DNA of 64,000 bases, from the NCBI GenBank assembly GCA_018649885.1, contig JABIHA010000108.1:1-64000 (forward strand), given 5' to 3'. The stretch's first letter is position 1; each line of letters opens with the position of its first letter. Positions 50,863 to 58,528 of this stretch are shown one piece after another. Below the pieces are notes generated by a model. The model searched no databases, had not been told where the DNA came from, and saw only the letters and a program-made list of their open reading frames with translations. The DNA is from Bacteriovoracaceae bacterium. GTDB lineage: Bacteria; Bdellovibrionota; Bacteriovoracia; Bacteriovoracales; Bacteriovoracaceae. Position numbers and translations under genes: made by a program.

Positions 50863-51311
50863 ATCTCTTCTTCCTTGTTTGAAAATCCGATAATAAAATT
50901 TTCAGAGATTTTTCGCTCTAACTCTTTATTTTTTTCTTTAATATATTTTTTGTGCTCTTTATCCTTCAAATTGCCTAGCAGTTTCACTTGCCCTCTTTTC
51001 TTGGCAAGCTCCTCCAATTTTTCAGAATGTCTTTTTTCAAGTCCATAAATCTCGTTCAACGTTTTGTCCACATCAGCTCTCACACCTTGATTGTACATGG
51101 GGTAGAATTGAATCTCATGCCCTTTTGCACCAACTCTGGCCATTTCATTTTGAGAAGAGTAACTCTCGTCGAGTGATAGACCTAATTTTTCAATCTTGGC
51201 CTTACGATTGGCTATTTCCCTATTTAAAAAACCAAGCTCCACTTTACATTGGTGCTCTTTTAATTCCCTTAATTTGAGTAGGGCGTCTAATTTAAATTTA
51301 AACTTATTCAT
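50859..51311 (-). CDS. fliJ: flagellar export protein FliJ
   Basis: 150 residues, almost entirely helical and charged (about 30 per cent Lys/Glu), the two-helix coiled coil of FliJ that links FliI to FlhA and escorts export substrates. Identity rests on size, coiled-coil character and position directly downstream of fliI. The family is weakly conserved. Four-base overlap with the next gene, ten-base gap from fliI. Confidence 0.82.
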   Translation of the reverse strand: MNKFKFKLDALLKLRELKEHQCKVELGFLNREIANRKAKIEKLGLSLDESYSSQNEMARVGAKGHEIQFYPMYNQGVRADVDKTLNEIYGLEKRHSEKLEELAKKRGQVKLLGNLKDKEHKKYIKEKNKELERKISENFIIGFSNKEEEI

Positions 51312-51321
51312 TTATAGTTAC

Positions 51322-52731
51322 CTAAACGACGTTAAACTCTGATGGATTTTCTTCTTCTTCTTCACCAGTAAAAAGATCTGGATTTACCGCCATCTCTGCC
51401 TTTCTAGCTAATTCAACCATTTGATCGTAAAGACTTTCAATGGATTCACATTCACCAATATCTTGTCTAAGAAGTTGAATCAAATCGTCGTAAATTATCA
51501 TGGCCTTATCCACTTTGGGATTGGTTCCCCTTACATATGCTCCAACATTTATAAGGTCTTCAGCTTCATTATATGAGGCCAGCAAATCCCTGAGGTGAGA
51601 GGCCACAATTCGGTGCTCATTACTAATAACTTTTGTCATGACCCTTGATATTGAACCCAAAACATCAATGGCGGGGAAATGGTTTCGATGAGCGAGTGCC
51701 CTACTTAAAATTATGTGACCATCACTAATAGATCTAACTGCATCGGCAATAGGTTCATCCATATCATCACCTTCAACCAGTACAGTATAAATACCTGTGA
51801 TTGAACCAGAATCCTTTATATTTCCCGCCCTTTCCATTAATTTTGGTAGTTTGGCAAATACACTTGGAGTGTAGCCTTTTTGACCAGGAGGTTCTCCTGC
51901 ACTTAGAGATATCTCTCTATTGGCCATAGCAAATCTTGTAATCGAATCCATCAAAAGAACCACGTCTAAGCTTTGATCTCGAAAGTATTCTGCGATAGTA
52001 GTTGCTGTATACGCAGCTTTTGTCCTAATTAATGGACTAGTATCGGAAGTGGCGACAACAACAACTGATCTTTTAAGACCTTCCTCTCCTAAGTCTGATT
52101 CTATGAACTCAAGAACTTCTCTTCCTCGTTCACCAATTAGCGCAATAACATTTACATTGGCATTGGTATTTCTGGCAATCATTCCCAGCAGTACTGACTT
52201 ACCAACACCTGAACCTGACATAATGCCAAGCCTTTGTCCTTTACCGGCGGTGGTAAAGCAATTAATAGCACTAATTCCAGTATCTAGAGGCTCTCTAATG
52301 GGTGGTCTTAAAAGAGGGTTTATGGGAGCACCAAATATAGATCTCTTGGAAAAGGGTCCTTCTAAGGGCCCTTTTCCATCAATGGGATTTCCCAAAAAGT
52401 CGACGACTCTACCAAGCATAGCATCTGAAACTTTAATGCTTGTACTCAAACTCTTAAGATAAATTTTAGTATTTGAATTTATGCCAGAAATATCATTGTA
52501 AGGCATTACGTAACAGTTTTTACCTTTTATAGAAACAACTTCACCGGGAGATCTCTCCAAACCATCGGTTACAAATTCTACAGTACATCCAATTGAAGCT
52601 GTGGGAAGTCTAGTTTCAAATAACATCCCTTTGCTGGCAATTATCTTTCCAACCCAAGTATAGGGATTATACGAATTATGGTAATTGTAGATATGATCAA
52701 AATGTAGAAATTTGTTATCTTTACTGTCCAT
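51322..52731 (-). CDS. fliI: flagellar export ATPase FliI
   Basis: 469 residues from ATG 52731, which lies inside the last codons of fliH (11-base overlap); the frame extends ten codons to a TTG at 52761. It has the F1-type ATPase fold: Walker A GSGVGKS (173-179 from the ATG), IALIGERGREVLEFIE, Walker B DVVLLMDSITRFA, and ISLSAGEPPGQKGYTPSVFAKLP. It energises type III flagellar export with FliH and FliJ. Length is typical. A negatively charged C-terminal tail (FTGEEEEENP) is seen. Confidence 0.96.
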   Translation of the reverse strand: MDSKDNKFLHFDHIYNYHNSYNPYTWVGKIIASKGMLFETRLPTASIGCTVEFVTDGLERSPGEVVSIKGKNCYVMPYNDISGINSNTKIYLKSLSTSIKVSDAMLGRVVDFLGNPIDGKGPLEGPFSKRSIFGAPINPLLRPPIREPLDTGISAINCFTTAGKGQRLGIMSGSGVGKSVLLGMIARNTNANVNVIALIGERGREVLEFIESDLGEEGLKRSVVVVATSDTSPLIRTKAAYTATTIAEYFRDQSLDVVLLMDSITRFAMANREISLSAGEPPGQKGYTPSVFAKLPKLMERAGNIKDSGSITGIYTVLVEGDDMDEPIADAVRSISDGHIILSRALAHRNHFPAIDVLGSISRVMTKVISNEHRIVASHLRDLLASYNEAEDLINVGAYVRGTNPKVDKAMIIYDDLIQLLRQDIGECESIESLYDQMVELARKAEMAVNPDLFTGEEEEENPSEFNVV

Positions 52732-53533
52732 AGGCGTCTGACGCTTCAAATAGAGAATCAATTAATTCAAATTGAGACTCAAGAGAGCCATCAATAATAT
52801 TTGATTCACATTCAACACTAATACCTTTGTGCTCAAAATCTTTATTTACTTCAATTCTTACATTAGTTAGTTTTCCAACTTTCTTCTGAACAGAGTCTAA
52901 AATCTCAGGCATCCCCTCGAAATCAGCTTCATTCACGCGAATTAGTAAATTTGATTGCTCTTGAATTTCTAGTATTAACTTCATTAGAAGTCTTTCAAGG
53001 TAATTATCATCTTCCTCGACTTCTTTTAATATTATCCATTTTGTTAGAGTCTTAAGAAGTTCATACATTTGTTTTCTTTGTTTCTCAAAAACGAGGTCTC
53101 TTTTGTGATGAACTTCTCCAATCATACTTGAAAGCTGAACAATTTTCTCTTCACTTTCCTTAAGCGTTTTATCAACTACAAAATTAAAACCTTTTTCTTC
53201 CCCATGCTTAAATCCTTCTCTGTGGGCCTCTTCTCTAATTCGCCCTAATCTTTTTTGTACTTCTTTTTCTACGGCTTCAGAGTAATCTCTTTCTTCTTGT
53301 TGCTTAATTCCTCTATACTTCTCTACAACAGGTGAAAATCGAAAGGATTCCTTCTTTGCATAATCCCTTTCGTTTCTTACTATTTTTTGGTGACTTTCTT
53401 TATTTATGAGAAGCTTATCGTCAAGGTCTTTAATTTCAAATTCCTTAACCTCACCACCTTTAATTATTTTTCCAGAAAACTCTCGAAAGTCGTAGTTTGA
53501 AATTCCTGATGCATTTTCTGATTCTGTACTCAT
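52721..53533 (-). CDS. fliH: flagellar assembly protein FliH
   Basis: 270 residues from ATG 53533 (AGGA about eight bases upstream; a second ATG two codons before is possible). A long Glu/Lys-rich helical N-terminal half (about 70-170), then the C-terminal FliH domain (about 180-265, KLILEIQEQSNLLIRVNEADFEGMPEIL). It is the peripheral stalk-like regulator of FliI. The C terminus overlaps fliI by 11 bases. Identity from domain and position. Confidence 0.88.
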   Translation of the reverse strand: MSTESENASGISNYDFREFSGKIIKGGEVKEFEIKDLDDKLLINKESHQKIVRNERDYAKKESFRFSPVVEKYRGIKQQEERDYSEAVEKEVQKRLGRIREEAHREGFKHGEEKGFNFVVDKTLKESEEKIVQLSSMIGEVHHKRDLVFEKQRKQMYELLKTLTKWIILKEVEEDDNYLERLLMKLILEIQEQSNLLIRVNEADFEGMPEILDSVQKKVGKLTNVRIEVNKDFEHKGISVECESNIIDGSLESQFELIDSLFEASDAYGQ

Positions 53534-53545
53534 GCGCATTTCCTA

Positions 53546-54580
53546 TTAAACAAATGAATCTCCCTCTCCACCTCTAGAAATAATCGCTTTACCTTGGGCT
53601 TCGAGATCCTTACATTTTTGGACAATTTCTTGCTGTGCCTTTTCAACATCTGAAAGCTTAGTCGGTCCCATGGCTTCAAGATCTTCCTTAAGAAGGTTCG
53701 CGGCTCTATTAGACATATTTTTGAAGAGCTTAACCTTAACCTCTTCAGGAGATGTCTTCATTGCCATAACAAGTTTTTGATTATCAACTTCTTTGAGAAG
53801 AGACTGGATACCTTTATCATCAACAAAGACAAGGTCTTCGAAAACAAACATGAGTTTTTTGATTTCTTCAGCAAGTTCAGGATCTTTCTCTTCAACCCTA
53901 GACATAACATTTTTCTCACTGGTTTTATCCATCAAGTTCAACATATCTGCAATCGGAGGCACACCACCGAGTTGATTGGTATCAATTGATCCAAGAGTTG
54001 ATAGCTCCGTTTTGAGAACATCATCAAGTTGTGCAATTAGCTCAGGAGATACGTAGTCCAGATTTGCAACCCTAAGAACAACTTCGGCTTGTAGGCCTTC
54101 AGGAAGTTTTCTCAGAACATCAACTTTTCTTTCAGTATTTAAATGGGCCAAAATAAGAGCAATTGTTTGAGGATGCTCGTTAATTAAAAAGTTGGCCAGA
54201 GTTCTTGTATCCACTAACTCAAGTGATTCTAGTGTATTAGATCCACCAATTTCAACAATTTGTCCAAGTAGTTGCTTGGCCCTATCTTCCCCAAGAGTAC
54301 CGAGAATAAAATCACGACCTCTGTTATCAGCAAATAATAATTCGCTATCTTCATTTAGGGCAGAATAAAATTCTTCAAGAATTCTTTTTAAAAGCCAGAT
54401 TGGGCATTTTTGAACATTAGACATTGAATTGATCATTCGCTTAACATCATTATCTTTTAGATGACGAAAAATCAATTGGGTGGTCGTCGGCCCTAAAGCA
54501 CTTAAGAGCACCGCTGCCTTATCTTGTCCTGATAGTAGTGAATATTCTACTTCAGGATCTAGACTTTTTTCACCTGCCAC
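53546..54580 (-). CDS. fliG: flagellar motor switch protein FliG
   Basis: 344 residues with the N, middle and C armadillo-like domains. The conserved EHPQT is at 135-139, the middle GVPPIADMLNLMDK and the C-terminal charged torque-generating segment EIKKLMFVFEDLVFVDDKGIQSLLKEVDNQKLVMAMK are present. It forms the rotor ring bound to FliF and is the site of torque. GTG start at 54580 with GAGG six bases upstream; fliF ends 12 bases before it. Confidence 0.96.
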   Translation of the reverse strand: MAGEKSLDPEVEYSLLSGQDKAAVLLSALGPTTTQLIFRHLKDNDVKRMINSMSNVQKCPIWLLKRILEEFYSALNEDSELLFADNRGRDFILGTLGEDRAKQLLGQIVEIGGSNTLESLELVDTRTLANFLINEHPQTIALILAHLNTERKVDVLRKLPEGLQAEVVLRVANLDYVSPELIAQLDDVLKTELSTLGSIDTNQLGGVPPIADMLNLMDKTSEKNVMSRVEEKDPELAEEIKKLMFVFEDLVFVDDKGIQSLLKEVDNQKLVMAMKTSPEEVKVKLFKNMSNRAANLLKEDLEAMGPTKLSDVEKAQQEIVQKCKDLEAQGKAIISRGGEGDSFV

Positions 54581-54592
54581 TTTTAACCTCGA

Positions 54593-56281
54593 TTACGCAA
54601 TTTCCTTATCACTATCCACAGAGTGGATCATTTCGGCCATTACTTGCGCAGCTTTCTCTGGATTATTCTCTATAAGAGTAATAATCTTCTCTTTTAACAT
54701 ATTACCTTCAACCTTCTCTGGATTCAGCTTTTCTTCAATTGTTGGAAGAGCATCCTCAAGACCGGGTAGTTTTTGGTCTGATTGTATTTTTTCTAATTCT
54801 TCAAGAGTCTTGGGAAGAAAATCTTCCACTGATTCAACAGTGTTCTCTGTAACCCACTGGATAAATGGTCTAACAACTATGAAGAAGAACATTGTCAGGA
54901 TAAGTCCGATGACAAGGTATTTGATAATATTCTTGAGAATCTTTCGATTCTCTCTTTTACGCATAATTGCATCCATAAGTGCAAGATCTTCTTTTGCGAA
55001 CTCCATATTTCTTATCGTTAGCTTATCACCACGCTTCAGATTAATGCCTACGGTTGATGCAATTATTTCATTGAAATTTGTAATATCTGCTTCACCCCAG
55101 GCTTGGTATTGAGTTTTTGGAATGCCGTCTTCATCCAGTATTACAGCACCAGCTTTATCAAACATTGTAACTTGCTTACCATCTATCATTACGGCAACAG
55201 TTAAGTTTTTGATTCTAGCAGTTGGATGAGTAGATTTTGTTACCTTCGATGGAACATTATAATTGCGCGTTTTCAATTTTTTATCAACATTGTTTCTTGT
55301 CTCAGGAATTCCTGGTTGTGGATTTTCACCTGGAAGGTTAGACCTAGCTCCTGGTATCCCCTGCGGAGAAGGCCTGGAGCCTTTGATGATTTGATCATTC
55401 GTTACTTCAGATAAAACGGTCGAATTCTCTCCATCAAATTTAGTCTCAGTTGTCACGGCCTGCGTGAAATCGAGCTCAGTATTTACTTTTGCAATTACTT
55501 TTCCAGCGCCAACAACTTTAGCAAGAATATTTTCAATTTGATCTTCCATTTGGCGATTAACTCTAGTCTGAAGTGCTAACCTATTCGAAGTTTCCCTAGT
55601 TACTGGGTCTCCTATATTTTCAGATAGTTTCTTTCCTCTTGCGTCTATAATAGTAACATTTTCTGGCCTCATACCATCTACCGAAGATGCTACAAGAGAA
55701 GCCACACCCTTTATCTCTTGTAGTGTCATGCTCACACCACGATCGAGTTCTAAAACGATTGAAGCACTTGGTGGTTTTTGTTCTGATACAAATGGACTTT
55801 GCTCTGGAATACTTAGATGAACCCTTGCTCTTTTTACACCTTTGAGATGTTTAATTGTTTTGACAAGCTCACCCTCAATTGCCCTTTGGCGATTGATTTT
55901 CTGAACAAAACTAGTCGTTCCAAAACTTTGCTTATCAAATACTTCATAGCCAACAGTGCCTGAGAATTCAACGCCTTTTTTGGCGAGTTCAAGTCTCCAA
56001 ATATGGACTTTATCTTCAGGAACAAGAATCGATTTTCCATTATTTTCAAATTGGTAAGGAATATTACTTTCTTCTAATAATCTTGCAATTTGTTTTCCAT
56101 CTTCTTTATTTAGCTCAGAGTATAATGGTTGATAAGTAGTATGAGTGGCCCATTTAACGACAGCAAAACAGCAGAATCCTACTAAGATTGTAAGAAGGAC
56201 TAAGCCTGCCTTTCTTTCGGCGGCGAGAGAATTCCAAAAATTCTTGAAATTTTCTGAAATTTTTAATACAAATGCGTCCAC
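54593..56281 (-). CDS. fliF: flagellar MS-ring protein FliF
   Basis: 562 residues. N-terminal membrane helix (about 25-45), periplasmic ring-building motifs (RQRAIEGELVKTIKHLKGVKRARVHLSIPEQSPF, QPSASIVLELDRGV-like segment), a Pro/Asn-rich region, a second membrane helix (about 447-470) and a cytoplasmic C terminus (EKIITLIENNPEKAAQVMAEMI) that binds FliG. GTG start with AAGGAG six bases upstream. It is the base of the basal body and of the export gate. Length is normal. Confidence 0.96.
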   Translation of the reverse strand: MDAFVLKISENFKNFWNSLAAERKAGLVLLTILVGFCCFAVVKWATHTTYQPLYSELNKEDGKQIARLLEESNIPYQFENNGKSILVPEDKVHIWRLELAKKGVEFSGTVGYEVFDKQSFGTTSFVQKINRQRAIEGELVKTIKHLKGVKRARVHLSIPEQSPFVSEQKPPSASIVLELDRGVSMTLQEIKGVASLVASSVDGMRPENVTIIDARGKKLSENIGDPVTRETSNRLALQTRVNRQMEDQIENILAKVVGAGKVIAKVNTELDFTQAVTTETKFDGENSTVLSEVTNDQIIKGSRPSPQGIPGARSNLPGENPQPGIPETRNNVDKKLKTRNYNVPSKVTKSTHPTARIKNLTVAVMIDGKQVTMFDKAGAVILDEDGIPKTQYQAWGEADITNFNEIIASTVGINLKRGDKLTIRNMEFAKEDLALMDAIMRKRENRKILKNIIKYLVIGLILTMFFFIVVRPFIQWVTENTVESVEDFLPKTLEELEKIQSDQKLPGLEDALPTIEEKLNPEKVEGNMLKEKIITLIENNPEKAAQVMAEMIHSVDSDKEIA

Positions 56282-56309
56282 TTAAAACTCCTTCAATCAG
56301 CCACTGAAA

Positions 56310-56675
56310 TTATATTTGCATCTTCATTATTTCTTTGTAGGCATCAATCACTTTAGACCGGACTTGGTTCATAGTTCTAAATGCTAAATCTGCCTGCTCA
56401 ACTTTCAGCATTGTCTCGTGCAGATTCTTTGAATTTCCAGATGCGAGGTTTTCAATGGCGAAGTTAGCTTCGTGTTGCAGTTCATTCACTTGGCCTAAAC
56501 TATCAACAAGAAATTGTCCAAAAGATTTTTGAACTTGTCCGTTTTCTGCAGGAACTTTAGCTGCATCTTTTAAGGTAAAAGATTTTTGAACACCTAACTC
56601 AGCACTTTTGGTCCAAGCTTTCGCATCGTACTTATTAAGTACGTCATGAATTCCACCTATCGTTTGAATGCTCAT
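56310..56675 (-). CDS. fliE: flagellar hook-basal body protein FliE
   Basis: 121 residues. The C-terminal FliE signature SFGQFLVDSLGQVNELQHEANFAIENLASG ... LHETMLKVEQADLAFRTMNQVRSKVIDAYKEIMKMQI is complete. It joins the MS ring to the rod and is the first rod-type export substrate. The first 45 residues are an unconserved extension. A GGTGG precedes the ATG. It lies between flgC and fliF, the classic flgB-flgC-fliE order. Confidence 0.94.
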   Translation of the reverse strand: MSIQTIGGIHDVLNKYDAKAWTKSAELGVQKSFTLKDAAKVPAENGQVQKSFGQFLVDSLGQVNELQHEANFAIENLASGNSKNLHETMLKVEQADLAFRTMNQVRSKVIDAYKEIMKMQI

Positions 56676-56697
56676 TACTTACCACCTTAGTTATTAA

Positions 56698-57135
56698 TTA
56701 TTTTCCAATCTCAAGTGCTTTCATTGCCATACCCTTACTGGTATTGATGGCACTAATATTTGCTTCATATGCACGTGATGCAGAGATCATATTGGCCATT
56801 TCTTCCATTACATTAATGTCAGGATAGGCCACATATCCTTTTGCATTTGCATCAGGATGATCGGGATCATAGACAAGTTTTGGAGGTTTATTTGAGGAGA
56901 TGACCTCAGTAGCATGGACCTCTTGTGCATTTTGATCTACTTCACCTTCAAGAATCTCTGAAAAGGTTCTTCTTGCAGGCTCAGATCCAAAGGCAACTTC
57001 CTTTTTTCTATAGGGGCCACCTTCTTTAGTCCTAGTGGTTTGGGCATTGGCAATATTGGATGCAATAGCATCCATTCTTTTTCTATTGGCCGCGAGCCCT
57101 GAAGCACTAATTCTTAGACTTTTAAGATAATCCAT
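56698..57135 (-). CDS. flgC: flagellar basal-body rod protein FlgC
   Basis: 145 residues, typical length. N terminus SLRISASGLAANRKRMDAIASNIANAQTTRT is the rod-protein signature, and the C terminus (GYVAYPDINVMEEMANMISASRAYEANISAINTSKGMAMKALEIGK) completes the coiled pair. It builds the proximal rod with FlgB and FliE. Between flgB and fliE, 22 and 28 bases from its neighbours. Confidence 0.97.
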   Translation of the reverse strand: MDYLKSLRISASGLAANRKRMDAIASNIANAQTTRTKEGGPYRKKEVAFGSEPARRTFSEILEGEVDQNAQEVHATEVISSNKPPKLVYDPDHPDANAKGYVAYPDINVMEEMANMISASRAYEANISAINTSKGMAMKALEIGK

Positions 57136-57163
57136 AATTTAATACGCTCCTAACTTTCTATTC

Positions 57164-57568
57164 CTAATTAGAATTCAAAGTATATTTCATGAGTGCTATT
57201 TTCTTATTCAACAATTGGACAGCAGCATCATACATAATTTTGTTCTCGGCCATTTTCGCCATTTCTGCATCACGATCTACTGTATTACCATCTTGTGAAG
57301 CGATCCCATTTGGGTCTTCGAAAATTTCTGGTTGCACTGACTCAAACCCACCACCACCAACATTGAAATGGTTTGGATTGTTCACATTCATGCTTCTCGA
57401 TTTATCCAAATCGAGTGCCTGTTTTAGAGCACCCTCAAATTCAATTCTTTTGGCCTTGTAACCAGGTGTGGTTGCATTAGCAATATTACTCGCAATCAAC
57501 TCTTGACGTAGCTCTCTCATATTGAGAGAGGTTGCAAGTGCTTTCATTGTTTTGTCAGCAATTTTCAT
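57164..57568 (-). CDS. flgB: flagellar basal-body rod protein FlgB
   Basis: 134 residues, typical length. N-terminal rod signature LNMRELRQELIASNIANATTPGYKAKRIEFEGALKQAL and a C-terminal helix (NTVDRDAEMAKMAENKIMYDAAVQLLNKKIALMKYTL) are present. Proximal-rod subunit. It starts three bases after the regulator stop, so it is probably expressed from the same transcript as the regulator and the large TPR gene. Confidence 0.97.
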   Translation of the reverse strand: MKIADKTMKALATSLNMRELRQELIASNIANATTPGYKAKRIEFEGALKQALDLDKSRSMNVNNPNHFNVGGGGFESVQPEIFEDPNGIASQDGNTVDRDAEMAKMAENKIMYDAAVQLLNKKIALMKYTLNSN

Positions 57569-57571
57569 ACT

Positions 57572-58501
57572 TTACCTCAAGTTCAAAAAGAATTGAGAAC
57601 CGTCTTGCCTATACTCATTAATTTTGTTTCTAAGTGTTCTAATGGAAACGCCCAAAATCTTAGCGGCTTGAGTTCTATTTTCCGATGTATGAATTAGTGC
57701 TTTTCTAATTAGTAGCTTTTCAGCTTCTTTTAAAGACATTAATTTAATATCACCGTCAGAGTCATCATCAATTGAGTTAATAACTTTTCTTTCACCAATT
57801 GTGAGGTGCTCAATATCAATGGGAGTATCACCTGCATTTTGAACCGAGCTTTCAAGAACTTTTTGAAGTTCTCTTATATTGTGAGTCCAGTAGTGAGAAG
57901 TTAGCTTATTCATGGCCTCATCAGTAATATCTGATTCTATTCCCCAGTCTCTTAAAAATCCCTCTGAAAGTAGTTTAATATCTTCAACTCTTTCTCTAAG
58001 TGGTTTTAATGAAATCTGTGTTCCTGAAATTAAGGTATAAAGAGCTCTATAGAATCTTCCTGACCCTACGAGTTTTGAAAGATTTTTTGTAGATGTAGCA
58101 ATAATTCTAACATCAAGATCATAATCATCTAGTTCTTGAAATATTTGATAGAGTCTTTTTTGAAAAACTTCTTCTAGTCCATCAACATTTGCTAGTATGA
58201 TTGTTCCTCTATTGCATGTTTCAAGCACACCTTTATTAAAGCGACCTGTCTCATCGTCTCTATGACCGAGAATTTGATTTTCAACATCCTTAGAATCACC
58301 CGAGCAATCAATTACCGAAAGAGGATTCTCTTTTCGACTTGATATCTGGTGGACATAGGTAGCAAGGGTTCTTTTTCCTGTTCCTGATTCACCGATAATA
58401 AGTACTGGAGCCCTTGTTGAAGCTACATTTCTTGCGTAGTCCAACGACCTCTGTACTTTCAAATCTCTACCAAACAACCCCTCATTTACTACGTTCTGCA
58501 T
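57572..58501 (-). CDS. degenerate NtrC-family (AAA+/Fis) regulator of the flagellar cluster
   Basis: 309 residues with no receiver domain: AAA+ domain (about 8-235) plus a Fis-type helix-turn-helix (275-297, NRTQAAKILGVSIRTLRNKI). Walker A GESGTGKR (37-44) is intact. Two features that activate sigma-54 are lost: the GAFTGA loop is absent (ILGHRDDETGRFNKGVLE where FGHEKGAFTGA... is normal, with a deletion of about seven residues), and Walker B reads IILANVD instead of LFLDEI, lacking the acidic pair. It probably binds DNA without remodelling sigma-54. AGGAGG precedes the ATG; flgB starts three bases after its stop. Confidence 0.85.
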   Translation of the reverse strand: MQNVVNEGLFGRDLKVQRSLDYARNVASTRAPVLIIGESGTGKRTLATYVHQISSRKENPLSVIDCSGDSKDVENQILGHRDDETGRFNKGVLETCNRGTIILANVDGLEEVFQKRLYQIFQELDDYDLDVRIIATSTKNLSKLVGSGRFYRALYTLISGTQISLKPLRERVEDIKLLSEGFLRDWGIESDITDEAMNKLTSHYWTHNIRELQKVLESSVQNAGDTPIDIEHLTIGERKVINSIDDDSDGDIKLMSLKEAEKLLIRKALIHTSENRTQAAKILGVSIRTLRNKINEYRQDGSQFFLNLR

Positions 58502-58528
58502 CTATGACCTCCTGTCATTTAATGTACT

